A stretch of DNA of 64,000 nucleotides from Limnochorda sp. L945t (GTDB taxonomy: Bacteria; Bacillota; Limnochordia; Limnochordales; Geochordaceae), in assembly GCF_035593305.1 (NCBI RefSeq), contig NZ_CP141615.1:1364001-1428000 (forward strand), in the 5' to 3' direction. Position 1 is the stretch's first letter. Each line of letters starts with the position of its first letter. The translations under genes were made by a program, and so were the position numbers. Under the pieces are notes generated by a model that saw only the letters and a list, made by a program, of their open reading frames with translations, searched no databases and was not told the origin of the DNA. This document shows positions 18,914-28,726 of the stretch, in pieces.

Positions 18914-19674
18914 AGCTGCAGGGCCTCCATCACCTGGTCGGGGATGTCGAAGTTGGCGTGCACTTCCTGCACGTCGTCGTGGTTTTCCAGCGCGTCCACG
19001 AGCCTGAGCAGCCGCTCGGCGTCAGACCCCTCGACGGTCACCGTGGTCTTGGGCACCATGGTGAGCGCCGCTTCCCGCACCGTGTAGCCGCGCTCGGCGA
19101 GCCGCTCGCGCACCTGGTGAAGCGCCGCCGGGGTGCAGATGACCTCGTACCCCTCGCCCTCGTCGTTGGGGCGCACGTCGTCGCCGCCCGCGTCGGCGGT
19201 GTCCAGGATGAGCTGCTCCTCGTCCAGTCTTCCCCCGGGCCCGCCCGTGACCACCAGCCGCCCCTTGGGCTCGAACTGCCAGGCCACCGCCCCGCTCTCG
19301 GCGAGGCTCCCGCCGTGGCGCGTGAAGAGATAGCGCATCTCCCCCGACGTGCGGTTGCGGTTGTCCGTCATCGCCACGACCAGGATGGCGACGCCACCGG
19401 GCCCGTATCCCTCGTAGATGGCCTCCTCGTACGCCTCGGCTGCCTCGGCGCCGGATCCCTTGCGGATGGCCCGCTGGATGTTTTCGCCGGGCATGTTGGC
19501 CTCCCGGGCCTTGTCGATCGCCAGGCGCAGTTTGAAGTTGTGCTCCGGATCGGGGCCTCCCTGCCGGGCCGCCACCATGATCTGGCGAGCGAGCTTGGTG
19601 AACACCTGACCCCGGCGGGCGTCCTCTTTCATCTTCTGATGCTTGATATTGGCCCACTTGGAATGTCCGGACAC
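18910..19674 (-). CDS. YebC/PmpR family protein
   Basis: A 254-residue protein beginning SGHSKWANIKHQK with the GRIFT-like segment KLARQIMVAARQGG, the block MPGENIQRAIRKG and the acidic domain with EAIYEGYGPGGVAI. Members act as transcriptional regulators or, as shown for some, help ribosomes at proline stretches. The start is GTG. It is the first gene of the ruv operon and has its own promoter about 90 nt upstream. Confidence 0.95.
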   Translation of the reverse strand: MSGHSKWANIKHQKMKEDARRGQVFTKLARQIMVAARQGGPDPEHNFKLRLAIDKAREANMPGENIQRAIRKGSGAEAAEAYEEAIYEGYGPGGVAILVVAMTDNRNRTSGEMRYLFTRHGGSLAESGAVAWQFEPKGRLVVTGGPGGRLDEEQLILDTADAGGDDVRPNDEGEGYEVICTPAALHQVRERLAERGYTVREAALTMVPKTTVTVEGSDAERLLRLVDALENHDDVQEVHANFDIPDQVMEALQL

Positions 19675-19764
19675 AGCGACTCACCCGCCCCTCTACGCAG
19701 AACCCTGCCCCCGCAGGTCGGTCCCCCAGCCCGCAAGGGCGCGCACATGTTTGCCGTCGGCGCC

Positions 19765-19793
19765 ATTCTAGCACGTCGCGATACGCCCGCCAA
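19765..19793 (-). promoter_or_regulatory. Promoter of the yebC-ruvCAB-recO operon
   Basis: On the minus strand TTGGCG (19793-19788) and TAGAAT (19770-19765) are 17 bp apart, with a TGC extension before the -10. A start near 19758 gives a leader of about 84 nt. No LexA-type site is apparent. Confidence 0.65.
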
Positions 19794-19875
19794 TTGCCTC
19801 GCTGCATGCAGGGAACGGCCCCTCCACCCGGAATAGCTGTTCGACGCCCCACGAGGAGGCGGCGGGTGGGCATGA

Positions 19876-20874
19876 ATGACGACCCAGGTGTACCTGACCC
19901 GAGACGGCCGGCTCGGCCGGACCGACGACCTCTCCGCCCGCAACTCGTGGGTGGTGCTGACGGCGCCTGCGCCCGAGGAGCTCGAGCGGGTGGAGCGGGA
20001 GCTGGACATTCCGCCCGACTTCCTGCGGGCCGCCCTCGACGAAGAGGAGCAGCCGCGCGTGGAGGTGGACGGGCAGCGGGTGCTGGTACTCTTGCGTGGC
20101 CCCGTGTTGCGCGGCGACCCGGCGTTCCCTCGCTATGAGACCCTCCCCCTGGCCGTGATCGTCACCCCGGCCCATCTCGTCACGGTCTGCCTGGAGCCGA
20201 TGGAGATCGTCGAGTCGCTCGCCCAGCAGGGCCGGGTGCATACGGCCAAGCGTACGCAGTTCCTGATGCACGTGATGTACAGGACGGCGACGCTCTTCCT
20301 GCGCTACCTGCGCCTCATCGACCGCCGGAGCGACGAGCTGGAGCGCTCGCTCCAGCACGCCATGAAAAACGTCGAGTTGATCCGGCTGCTCGAGCTCGAG
20401 AAGAGCCTGGTTTACTTCTCCACGTCCCTGCGGGCCAACCAGATCGTCATGGACAAGCTGCTTCGCCTGCACCTCAAGCCCGGTGAGGGAGCGGTCAACG
20501 GCGAGCAGGCGTCGGCGGCGGTGACGACGGAGCCGGGGGTCTTGCGGCTGTACGACGAGGACCGGGAGTTCCTCGAGGACGTCATCACCGAAAACCGCCA
20601 GGCGCTGGAGATGGCCGACGTTTACAGCAACATCCTGAGCAGCACCATGGACGCGTTCGCCTCGATCATCGCCAACAACCTCAACGTCGTGATGAAGTTC
20701 CTGACCTCGGTCACCATCGTGCTGGCCGTGCCGACCATCGTCGCCAGCACCTTCGGCATGAACGTGACGCTGCCGCTGCAGGATCATCCCCTTGCCTTCT
20801 GGTTCGTCGTCGGGCTCACGGTGGTGCTGAGCGGGGGCGCCGCGTGGTGGCTGGGGCGGCGCGGGATGTTTTGA
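19876..20874 (+). CDS. CorA-family magnesium/divalent cation transporter
   Basis: A 332-residue protein. A soluble, charged N-terminal domain (1-265) with long helices is followed by two C-terminal membrane helices (about 273-292 and 305-325) flanking the CorA signature GMN (294-296, TFGMNVTLPL). That motif forms the pore entry of Mg2+ channels. The loop after GMN lacks the acidic residues common in E. coli CorA, as in many Gram-positive paralogues that may carry other cations. ATG 19876 has GGTGGG upstream. The gene stands alone; a Mg2+ riboswitch was not seen. Confidence 0.88.
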   Translation: MTTQVYLTRDGRLGRTDDLSARNSWVVLTAPAPEELERVERELDIPPDFLRAALDEEEQPRVEVDGQRVLVLLRGPVLRGDPAFPRYETLPLAVIVTPAHLVTVCLEPMEIVESLAQQGRVHTAKRTQFLMHVMYRTATLFLRYLRLIDRRSDELERSLQHAMKNVELIRLLELEKSLVYFSTSLRANQIVMDKLLRLHLKPGEGAVNGEQASAAVTTEPGVLRLYDEDREFLEDVITENRQALEMADVYSNILSSTMDAFASIIANNLNVVMKFLTSVTIVLAVPTIVASTFGMNVTLPLQDHPLAFWFVVGLTVVLSGGAAWWLGRRGMF

Positions 20875-20979
20875 CGGGGTGGCGCCGGCGGCTTACCTGC
20901 CGCCCACCGGCCATCGTTGCGGCCGGTGCGGGCGTCGGTTATACCGTAGGGAAAGACGTCCTCAGGGAGGCACTCGAAA

Positions 20980-21180
20980 GTGGCAAGCTACACGACCGAA
21001 GAGCGCAACGGGCACCCCCGCACGACGGTCAAGCTCGAGCCGGGCGAACGGGTGGCGCTGTGCCGGTGCTTCCAGTCCAAGAAATTCCCGCTTTGCGACG
21101 GCACCCACCGTGACGTCCCGGGCAAGGGCCCGGTCATCGTGGAGGCGCCAGGAGAGCCGCCGGCGGCCAAGGAGGGCTGA
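20980..21180 (+). CDS. CDGSH-type iron-sulfur protein
   Basis: A 66-residue protein with one complete CDGSH motif: C28, C30, C39 and H43 in LCRCFQSKKFPLCDGTH. This three-Cys, one-His set binds a 2Fe-2S cluster. The N-terminal half holds the strand pattern RTTVKLEPGERVALC of the family. Roles in redox signalling or electron transfer are proposed for the family, none specific. GTG start with AGGGAGG upstream. It lies between a CorA-like gene and an MreB-like gene without obvious link. Confidence 0.92.
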   Translation: MASYTTEERNGHPRTTVKLEPGERVALCRCFQSKKFPLCDGTHRDVPGKGPVIVEAPGEPPAAKEG

Positions 21181-21199
21181 AGGGGTTCCCGGAGACCTC

Positions 21200-21251
21200 G
21201 CCGGTATCACGGTGGGCCGGCCCGGGCCAAGGTCGCTGCGGCGATACCGGC
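21200..21251. repeat. Inverted repeat GCCGGTATC/GATACCGGC upstream of the MreB-like gene
   Basis: A perfect 9-bp inverted repeat (21200-21208 and 21243-21251) encloses 34 bp that is itself rich in GGCCGG/CCGGCC. It lies between the CDGSH gene and the MreB-like gene and could be a terminator for the former or a regulatory structure for the latter. Confidence 0.3.
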
Positions 21252-21339
21252 TCGGGCCGTTTCGCGTCTTTGGGTGCCGACCGGCGGGTGGCCGTCGCCC
21301 GTCGATGGCCTCTTTTGGGCGCGCATGGGCGAGAGTACA

Positions 21340-22413
21340 ATGAGCTTCTGGTTGGGAACGCATCCACGAGAGAGGCCGGTGCATGGGATGCTCGCAAGCG
21401 ACGTGGCCGTCGACCTCGGGACTGCCACCGTCCTGGTCTACGTTCGGGGCCGGGGCATCGTCCTCCACGAGCCGTCGGTCGTCGCCGTGGACGCCGAGCA
21501 AGGGGAGGTCCTGGCAGTCGGCCAGGCCGCCAGGGAGATGGGCGGGCGGGCCCCCGACTCGGTGAGCGTCGTCCGCCCCTTGCGCGGCGGGGTCGTGGCT
21601 TCGTACGAGATGACCCGGATCATGCTGCGCTATTTCCTCCAGAAGGCCCTGGGCAAGCTCCCCTGGGTGCGGCCCAGGGTCGTGGTGGGTATCCCGCCGT
21701 CGATCACGCAGGTGGAGCGGAGGGCCCTGGTCGACGCCTGCATCCAGGCGGGGGCCCGGGAGGTCCATCTCGTCTCCCAGCCGCTCGCCGCCGCGCTGGG
21801 AGCCGGCATCGAGGTGGACAGGCCCCAGGGCCACCTCGTCGTCGACATCGGCGGCGGCACCACCGACGTGGCGGTGCTGTCGGCAGGCGGCGAGGCCGTG
21901 GTGGGTTCCGTCCGGGTCGCCGGCGACCAGATGGACGAGGCGGTCATGCGCCTGCTGCGCCGGCGCCACAACCTGCTCATCGGCGAGCGCACGGCCGAGG
22001 AGCTCAAGATCAGGGCCGGCACCGTGGAGCCCCACCTCCCGGCGAGCGACGCGGGGGTGGCCGTGTGGGGCCAGGACGGCGTCACGTCCATGCCGCGCGT
22101 CGCCACGGTCACTGCCCCCGAGCTACGGGAAGCCCTGATGGAGCCGGTCCGTCTCATTGCGGACGCCGTGCGCGAAGTCCTCGAACGGACGCCCCCGGAG
22201 CTGGCCGGGGACATAGCCGACCACGGGGTGGTGCTGGCCGGCGGCGGGGCGCTGCTCAAGGGCATCGACGAGGCCATGGTCCGGCGACTCGGGCTGCCGG
22301 TTACCATCGCGGACGACCCGATCGGGTGCGTGGTGCGTGGGCTGGGACGGGTCCTCGACGAGATGCACCACGCCCCGCGCAACTCTCCGGCGCGGGCTCG
22401 CCAGGCCGCCTGA
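21340..22413 (+). CDS. MreB-like actin-family cell shape protein
   Basis: Actin-fold ATPase of about 357 residues with the MreB phosphate-binding loops DLGTATVLVYVRG and VVDIGGGTTDVAV, the SQPLAAALGAG segment, GDQMDEA and the late GVVLAGGGALLKG. MreB filaments guide cell-wall synthesis at the membrane. No mreC or mreD follows, so this is a solitary copy like Mbl or MreBH rather than the main mreBCD locus. The start is uncertain: ATG 21340 is used, while 21325 and 21388 are possible; only about 10 residues before DLGTA are needed. Confidence 0.85.
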   Translation: MSFWLGTHPRERPVHGMLASDVAVDLGTATVLVYVRGRGIVLHEPSVVAVDAEQGEVLAVGQAAREMGGRAPDSVSVVRPLRGGVVASYEMTRIMLRYFLQKALGKLPWVRPRVVVGIPPSITQVERRALVDACIQAGAREVHLVSQPLAAALGAGIEVDRPQGHLVVDIGGGTTDVAVLSAGGEAVVGSVRVAGDQMDEAVMRLLRRRHNLLIGERTAEELKIRAGTVEPHLPASDAGVAVWGQDGVTSMPRVATVTAPELREALMEPVRLIADAVREVLERTPPELAGDIADHGVVLAGGGALLKGIDEAMVRRLGLPVTIADDPIGCVVRGLGRVLDEMHHAPRNSPARARQAA

Positions 22414-22438
22414 GCGGCTCGCCCCGCCGGGGCTCGCC

Positions 22439-23164
22439 TCAGGACGGCGCGCCGGCGCCGCCCGCCGCCTCGGAGCCGGTTTCGGCCGGCTCCACCAACC
22501 GGTAGCCGACGCCCGGTTCGGTCCGGATGAAGCGGGGCCGCATCCGATCCGGCTCCAGCTTGCGGCGGAGCTGCGCGACGTGTACCCGTACCAGATGGGC
22601 GTCGTCGTAGCCGGCGCCCCATACCTCCCGCAGGATCTGGTGGTGCGTGAGGACTTTGCCGGCGTGGCGGGCGAGCAGCTTGAGGATGTCGTACTCGGTG
22701 GGGGTCAGGCGGATCTCCCGACCGCCCAGCGTCACCATCCGCCGCGGCAGGTCGATGACCAGTTCGCCGAAGCGAAGCACCGGCGAGCTCGCCTCCCCGG
22801 CGGCGTGGCGCAAGGCGACGCGCAGCCGGGCCAGCAGCTCCCCCATGGCGAAGGGCTTGGTCACGTAATCGTCGGCGCCGGCATCGAGCGCAGCGACCTT
22901 CTCCTCTTCCCGGCCGTGCACCGAGAGGATGACGACGGGCACCCTCGACCAGCCGCGCACCTCCCGCAGCACGTCGAGGCCGGACATGTCGGGCAACCCC
23001 AGGTCGAGGATGACGAGGTCCGGCCGCTGGGTGGCCGCGGCCGCGATCCCGTCTCGTCCCGTCTCGGCCGTGACGACCGCGTAACCGTGGGCCGACAGCG
23101 CCACCTGCAGCAGCCGGCGGATCTGGGGTTCGTCGTCGATGACCAGGATCCGGGCGCCGCTCAT
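22439..23164 (-). CDS. kdpE: KdpE-type response regulator
   Basis: A 241-residue OmpR-family regulator. The receiver domain has D10-D11, phosphoacceptor D54 in VILDLGLPDM and K103 in VTKPF. The C-terminal winged-helix domain shows RLTPTEYDILKLLARHAGKVLTH and VRVHVAQLRRKLEPD. It controls kdpFABC with KdpD in response to low potassium or osmotic stress. Its ATG overlaps the kdpD stop by 4 bp. It converges with the MreB-like gene across a 25-bp gap holding a short GCCCC/GGGGC hairpin. Confidence 0.94.
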   Translation of the reverse strand: MSGARILVIDDEPQIRRLLQVALSAHGYAVVTAETGRDGIAAAATQRPDLVILDLGLPDMSGLDVLREVRGWSRVPVVILSVHGREEEKVAALDAGADDYVTKPFAMGELLARLRVALRHAAGEASSPVLRFGELVIDLPRRMVTLGGREIRLTPTEYDILKLLARHAGKVLTHHQILREVWGAGYDDAHLVRVHVAQLRRKLEPDRMRPRFIRTEPGVGYRLVEPAETGSEAAGGAGAPS

Positions 23165-25944
23165 GCCCCTGATCCGCCGTTCACCCCTCCGGGGCCGCCC
23201 TCGGGCCGCCCCGCGCCCGGCGCGGCCGGGAATCGCAGGCGCACCACGCACCCTCCGCCGGGGTTGTCCCTCACCTGGATGGAGCCACCATGGGCCGTCA
23301 CGATGGCCCGGGTGATCTGCAGCCCGATGCCGAGCCCGGCCCCGGGAGCCGAGGGCCGGGCGGGAGTCTCCCCCAGCAGGGCCTGCCGCGCCTCCGGCCG
23401 CAGGCCCGGGCCTCGATCGGCGACGTCGATCCAGACTGCCTCGTCGCCCGGAGCCACCCCGGCTCGCACCTCGACGGGCGTTCCGGGCGGAGAGTAGCGC
23501 AGCGCGTTGTCCAGCACGTTGGCGATGGCCTGTGAGGCCAGCACCCCGTCGACCTGCACCAGGGGAAGCCCGTCGGGCAGCTGCACGGCGATCCGATCGA
23601 CGCCCGACCCGGACCCCAGACGCTGCAACGCGCCGCCCACCAGCTCGTCGACGTCGTACCACTCCCGGTGCAGCCGGACGAGCCCGCCTTCCAGCCGGGA
23701 CATGTCCAGGAACCCTTCCACCATCCGGTTGAGCCGCATCGCCTCGTCCTGAATGCTGGCCAAGAGCTCCTTACGCAACGGCGGGCGGATCTCCCCGCCT
23801 CCGTTCTCGCTCAGGGTGGTCGCCGCCCCGATGATGAACGCCAGCGGCGTCCTCAACTCATGCGAGATCGCGTTGAGAAGGGCGGTGCGCACGCGCTCCG
23901 ACTCGGCGGCGAGCCGGGCCTCGTTTTCCGCCTCCGCCAAACGGGTCCGCTCGATCGCCACCGCGGTCAAGGATGCCAGCGCCTCGAGCATGCGGCGCTG
24001 CTCCGGCAGGAGGTCCTGCTCCCCCTCCCCCGTCTTCACCCGCATGACGCCTGCGACGCCCCGGGCCGTCTGCAGCGGCACGTACCAGGCGGGGGCATCC
24101 GGGAAGGTTCCCGTCCCCGGCCCCGCGGGCAGCCCGTGCTGCAGCACCCACTCGACCATGGCCCGCTCCTTGGGGTCGGCGAGCCACGGCCCATCCCCGC
24201 CATCGCCCGCCGCACCGGCGGCCGGCGGTGGGCTGGCGCTGGGTCCCCCCAGGTTGACACCCGGGACGAAGATCTCCACCACGGCCCCCAGGATCTCGCC
24301 GATCCGCTGGGACGCCGTGCGCACCACGTCTTTGACGCCTCGCAGCGCCGTGATCTCCCGGCTGAGGTCGAGCAGGGCAGCCGTCCGCCGTTCCCTGCGG
24401 CGGGCGTTTTCGGCCTGGCCGCGCAACCGGGCCGACAGGGACGAGATGAGCACCGACACCATGAGGAACATGGCGAGGCTCACGGCGTACTGCAGGTGCC
24501 CCACCCACAACGTCGACAGCGGTTCGATGAACAAGAGATCGAACAGCGCAGCCGCCAGCACCGCGGCGAAGATCGCCGATCCGAACGAGAGCCTCCACGC
24601 GCTCAGGATGACCGGCAGGAGGTAGAGCAGGGCGACGTTGACGATGTGCAGCGCCGGTCGGAGCGACAGCACCACCGCCGTCAGCCCGCCCACCATCGCG
24701 GCCGGAAGGCCGTACTCGAGGGCCAGCCGGCGAGCCTGCCCACCGGTCCGCGCCGTCGCGGGCGGCACTGCTCGGCTGGCCGGCCCTTCTTCCGCCTCGC
24801 CCGGCACCACGTGGACGATGATCCCGGCGCTCTGCCGGATCACCCGGTCGACCAGCGAGCGCCGGAAGAGTTCGGCCCAGCGGGGTCGGAGCGGCCGGCC
24901 GATGATGAGGTGGCCCACGTTACGCTCCCGGGCGAGCCGCACGATCTCGCCGGCCACGTCCTCGCCGCTGAGCACGACGACCTGCGCCCCCAAAGTCTCC
25001 GCCAGGCGCAGGTGGGAGGCGAGCCGGCTGCGGGCCGCCTCGTCGGGCGCCTGTGTCCTGGGCACGTCGACGTAGGCGACCAGCCAGTCCGAGTCGTGCA
25101 CCTGGGCGAAGCGGTACCCCACCCGGATGAGATGGGAGGCGAACGGGCTCGGGCTCACGCAGACCAGCACCCGGTCGCCGACCGGCCACGGCCCCCGGAT
25201 TGCCTTGCGCTGCATGTAGCGGGCCAGCTGCTCGTCGATCCGCTCCGCTGCCCTGCGCAGTGTCAGCTCCCGCAGCGCGTTGATGTTGCCGGGGCGGAAG
25301 AAGTGGTGCAGGGCCGCCTCGATCTTCTCCGGGAAGTACACCTTGCCTTCGCGCAGGCGCTGGATGAGCTCTTCGACCGGGACGTCCACCACCTGGATCT
25401 GGTCGGCCTGGTCGACGATCCGGTCCGGCACGGTCTCCCGTACCGGCACCCCGGTGATGCGGGTGACCAGGTCGTTGAGGCTCTCCAGGTGCTGGACGTT
25501 GAGGGTGGTGTAGACGTCGATCCCCGCGTCGAGCAGCTCTTCGACGTCCTGGTAGCGCTTGGGGTGGCGCGACCCCGGCACGTTGGTGTGGGCCAGTTCG
25601 TCGACCAGGGCGAGCTGGGGCCGCCGGGCCAGCAGCGCGTCGAGATCCATCTCCTCGAAGCGGTGCCCCCGGTACTCCACCGTCCGGGGCGGGATCCGCT
25701 CGAGCCCCTCGAGCAGCGCCTCGGTCTCGGCCCTCCCGTGGGTCTGGACCCACCCGGCCACGACGTCGACGCCCTCCGCCTTGCGCTCGCGGGCCGCCTC
25801 CAGCATCGAGTAAGTCTTGCCCACGCCGGGGGCGGCTCCGAGGAAGACGACGAGCTTCCCCCGCCGCTCCTGCCGGCTCTCCTCCAGCAGGCTCTCGGGA
25901 TCCGGCCGCCGCTCGTCGTCCGTCGCCGGATCTGGCCGCGCCAC
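23161..25944 (-). CDS. kdpD: KdpD sensor histidine kinase
   Basis: A 927-residue kinase with full KdpD architecture. The N-terminal KdpD domain carries a Walker A-like GAAPGVGKT (36-44), a Usp-like domain follows (about 250-375), then four closely spaced membrane helices (about 405-505), a GAF-like domain and the kinase core. The phosphorylated histidine is H695 in NAISHELRTP, and the N box (NVLDNALRYS) and G boxes (DRGPGL, GLGIGL) are intact. It senses potassium limitation and phosphorylates KdpE. Confidence 0.96.
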   Translation of the reverse strand: MARPDPATDDERRPDPESLLEESRQERRGKLVVFLGAAPGVGKTYSMLEAARERKAEGVDVVAGWVQTHGRAETEALLEGLERIPPRTVEYRGHRFEEMDLDALLARRPQLALVDELAHTNVPGSRHPKRYQDVEELLDAGIDVYTTLNVQHLESLNDLVTRITGVPVRETVPDRIVDQADQIQVVDVPVEELIQRLREGKVYFPEKIEAALHHFFRPGNINALRELTLRRAAERIDEQLARYMQRKAIRGPWPVGDRVLVCVSPSPFASHLIRVGYRFAQVHDSDWLVAYVDVPRTQAPDEAARSRLASHLRLAETLGAQVVVLSGEDVAGEIVRLARERNVGHLIIGRPLRPRWAELFRRSLVDRVIRQSAGIIVHVVPGEAEEGPASRAVPPATARTGGQARRLALEYGLPAAMVGGLTAVVLSLRPALHIVNVALLYLLPVILSAWRLSFGSAIFAAVLAAALFDLLFIEPLSTLWVGHLQYAVSLAMFLMVSVLISSLSARLRGQAENARRRERRTAALLDLSREITALRGVKDVVRTASQRIGEILGAVVEIFVPGVNLGGPSASPPPAAGAAGDGGDGPWLADPKERAMVEWVLQHGLPAGPGTGTFPDAPAWYVPLQTARGVAGVMRVKTGEGEQDLLPEQRRMLEALASLTAVAIERTRLAEAENEARLAAESERVRTALLNAISHELRTPLAFIIGAATTLSENGGGEIRPPLRKELLASIQDEAMRLNRMVEGFLDMSRLEGGLVRLHREWYDVDELVGGALQRLGSGSGVDRIAVQLPDGLPLVQVDGVLASQAIANVLDNALRYSPPGTPVEVRAGVAPGDEAVWIDVADRGPGLRPEARQALLGETPARPSAPGAGLGIGLQITRAIVTAHGGSIQVRDNPGGGCVVRLRFPAAPGAGRPEGGPGGVNGGSGA

Positions 25945-25973
25945 CGCGCACCCCGCCCCTTCCCGACCCGAGC

Positions 25974-26576
25974 CTACCGCCGGCCGGCCCGTGCCGCAAG
26001 CTCGTCGAGGGCGAGGTTGAGCTTCAGCACGTTGACCCTCGGCTCACCCAGGATGCCCCACTGCCGCCCCTCCGTGTAGCGGGCCACGAGTTCCCTTACC
26101 CGCTGCTGGCTCAAACCTCTGGCCCTGGCCACCCTGGGCACCTGGTAGGCGGCCGCCGCCGGGCTGATGTGCGGGTCGAGCCCCGATCCCGACGCCGTCA
26201 CCAGGTCGGCCGGCACAGGGCCGGCCGCCGATGGGTCCGCCTCCTCGAGCGCCCGCAGCCGCTCCTCGACGGCCGCCCGCAGCCTCGGGTTGAGCGGCCC
26301 GAGGTTGGAGCCGGACGAGGCGCCGGCGTTGTATGGCAACGGGCTCGTGGCCGACGGCCGGCTCCAGAAGTACTTCGGGTCGGAAAACGCCTGCCCGATC
26401 AAGGCGGAGCCCACGACTTTGCCGTTGTGGCGGATCAGGCTGCCGTTCGCCTGCCACGGGAACACGACCTGGGCGATCCCGGTCATGGCGAGCGGATACA
26501 CCACTCCGAGCAGCACCGTCAACGCCACCAGCAGCACCGCCGCGCTCCGGACCTGCTCCTTCACCACCGCACGCAC
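25974..26576 (-). CDS. kdpC: Potassium-transporting ATPase KdpC subunit
   Basis: A 200-residue protein with one N-terminal membrane helix (about 10-33) and an extracytoplasmic domain with the KdpC blocks [39 protein letters not shown] and [15 protein letters not shown]. KdpC stabilises the KdpFABC complex. It starts with GTG after GGGAG, 33 bp downstream of kdpB. Confidence 0.96.
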   Translation of the reverse strand: MRAVVKEQVRSAAVLLVALTVLLGVVYPLAMTGIAQVVFPWQANGSLIRHNGKVVGSALIGQAFSDPKYFWSRPSATSPLPYNAGASSGSNLGPLNPRLRAAVEERLRALEEADPSAAGPVPADLVTASGSGLDPHISPAAAAYQVPRVARARGLSQQRVRELVARYTEGRQWGILGEPRVNVLKLNLALDELAARAGRR

Positions 26577-26609
26577 GCTCCCATCTCTCTCGGCCCGCCT
26601 GCAGCCCTG

Positions 26610-28688
26610 TCAGACCAGCCCCAGCGCCACGAGCACGAGATCGATCAGCTTGATCCCGACGAAGGGCGCCACGAGCCCGCCCAGCCCGTACACCAGCAGG
26701 TAGTCGCGCAAGAGCCTGGCCGCCCCCACCGCCCGGTACTGCACGCCTCGCAGTGCCAGGGGTACGAGCGCCAGGATGACGAGGGCGTTGAAGATGACGG
26801 CCGAGAGCACCGCGCTCTCGGGCGTCGCCAGGTGCATGACGTTGAGCGCTCCGAGCTCTGGGTACACCGTGGCGAAGGCGGCCGGCACGATGGCGAAGTA
26901 CTTGGCCACGTCGTTGGCGATGCTGAACGTCGTGAGCGCCCCGCGGGTCATCAGCATCTGCTTGCCGATCTCGACGATGTCGAGGAGCTTGGTCGGGTTG
27001 GAGTCGAGGTCGACCATGTTGGCCGCCTCTCGGGCCGCCTGGGTGCCGGTGTTCATGGCCACCGCCACGTCCGCCTGCGCGAGCGCCGGGGCGTCGTTGG
27101 TACCGTCGCCCGTCATGGCCACCATGTGCCCGGCCGCCTGCTCCTTGCGGATGAGCTCCAGCTTCGCCTCCGGGGTCGCCTCGGCCAGGAAGTCGTCGAC
27201 CCCGGCCTCGGCGGCGATGGCGGCTGCGGTCACCGGGTTGTCGCCCGTGATCATGATGGTTCGGATGCCCATGCGCCGCAGGTGCGTGAAGCGCTCCCGG
27301 ATGCCGCCCTTCACGATGTCTTTCAGGTGCACGACGGCCACCACCGTGCTGTCCTTCGCGACCACGAGCGGAGTCCCGCCCGCCCGCGCGATGCGGTCGA
27401 CGGCCGCCTTCGCCTCCGCCGGCATCTCGCCCCCGCGTTCTACCACCCACCGCTCCAGGGCGTCGGGGGCGCCCTTGCGCACGGCGACGCCGTCCAGGTC
27501 GACCCCGCTCATGCGGGTCTGTGCCGTGAAAGGCACCACCTTCGCGCCGGCCGGGAGCGCCTCCCGGAGGTTGTGCAGGCGCTTGGCCAGCACCACGATG
27601 CTGCGCCCCTCGGGCGTCTCGTCGCCCAGCGACGAGAGCTGGGCCAGCCTGGCCGCCTCCTGCGGGGCCACCCCGTTGACGGGGATGATCTCCGCCGCCT
27701 GGCGGTTACCCAGCGTAATGGTGCCGGTCTTGTCGAGCAGCAGCACGTCGACGTCGCCGGCCGCCTCGACGGCCCTGCCGGAAGTGGCGATCACGTTGCG
27801 CCGGATGAGCCGGTCCATGCCGGCGATCCCGATGGCGCTCAAGAGCCCTCCGATGGTGGTCGGGATCAGGCAGACGAAGAGGGCCACCAGCACCGTCAGC
27901 GTCACGGGGCTCCCTCGCCCTGCCGCCTGGACGCTGTACAGCGAAAACGGCAGCAGCGTCGCCACCACGAGCAAGAAGATGATCGTGAAGCCGGCCAGCA
28001 GGGTGCTGAGCGCGATCTCGTTGGGCGTCCGCCGGCGCTTCGCTCCCTCCACCAGCGCGATCATGCGGTCGAGAAACGTCTCTCCGGGGTTGGCCGTGAC
28101 GCGCACGATGAGCCAGTCGGAGAGCACCTTCGTGCCGCCTGTCACGGCGCTGCGATCACCGCCGGCTTCACGGATGACCGGGGCGCTCTCGCCGGTGATG
28201 ACGCTCTCGTCGACGGAGGCGATCCCCTGGACGACCTCTCCGTCCGCGGGGATGAGCTCACCGGCCGGCACCAGGACCAGGTCGCCCTTACGGAGCGCGC
28301 TGGCCGGCACCCGCTCCGTGTGCGCCGCCGGGTCGGGTGCCGCCAGGCGCAGAGCGTACGTCTTGTGCCGAGTACGCCGCAGCGCGTCGGCCTGCGCCTT
28401 GCCCCGTCCCTCCGCCACGGCCTCGGCGAAGTTCGCGAACACAACCGTGAACCAAAGCCAAAACGCCACGGCCCCGATGAACGCCGCCGGCGCCTCCCCG
28501 CGCCCGGCAAGCGCCTGCCCAAACAGGACGGTCGTCAGCACGCTGCCGATCTCCACCGTGAACATGACCGGGTTCTTGATCTGCACGCGCGGGTCGAGCT
28601 TGCGGAAAGCGTCAGCTACCGCCCGCCGCAGGATACTGCGCTGATCCACGGCAACGCGTCCCCGCGGACCCATCGCCACCACCGCCAT
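26610..28688 (-). CDS. kdpB: Potassium-transporting P-type ATPase KdpB subunit
   Basis: A 692-residue P-type ATPase. The phosphorylated aspartate is D319 in LLLDKTGT, the actuator motif is TGES (165-168), and the hinge motif is [15 protein letters not shown]. Membrane helices lie at about 40-90, 228-285 and 580-690. KdpB hydrolyses ATP to drive potassium uptake through KdpA. ATG 28688 follows GGAGGAG. Family length is about 680. Confidence 0.97.
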   Translation of the reverse strand: MAVVAMGPRGRVAVDQRSILRRAVADAFRKLDPRVQIKNPVMFTVEIGSVLTTVLFGQALAGRGEAPAAFIGAVAFWLWFTVVFANFAEAVAEGRGKAQADALRRTRHKTYALRLAAPDPAAHTERVPASALRKGDLVLVPAGELIPADGEVVQGIASVDESVITGESAPVIREAGGDRSAVTGGTKVLSDWLIVRVTANPGETFLDRMIALVEGAKRRRTPNEIALSTLLAGFTIIFLLVVATLLPFSLYSVQAAGRGSPVTLTVLVALFVCLIPTTIGGLLSAIGIAGMDRLIRRNVIATSGRAVEAAGDVDVLLLDKTGTITLGNRQAAEIIPVNGVAPQEAARLAQLSSLGDETPEGRSIVVLAKRLHNLREALPAGAKVVPFTAQTRMSGVDLDGVAVRKGAPDALERWVVERGGEMPAEAKAAVDRIARAGGTPLVVAKDSTVVAVVHLKDIVKGGIRERFTHLRRMGIRTIMITGDNPVTAAAIAAEAGVDDFLAEATPEAKLELIRKEQAAGHMVAMTGDGTNDAPALAQADVAVAMNTGTQAAREAANMVDLDSNPTKLLDIVEIGKQMLMTRGALTTFSIANDVAKYFAIVPAAFATVYPELGALNVMHLATPESAVLSAVIFNALVILALVPLALRGVQYRAVGAARLLRDYLLVYGLGGLVAPFVGIKLIDLVLVALGLV

Positions 28689-28726
28689 CGTCCGCGACTC
28701 CTCCCCTCCGCACCGGGCGCCGGGCG

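Noticed and set aside
21200-21251. Metabolite riboswitch upstream of the MreB-like gene
   Set aside because: Only a long inverted repeat is visible; no conserved riboswitch core was recognised.
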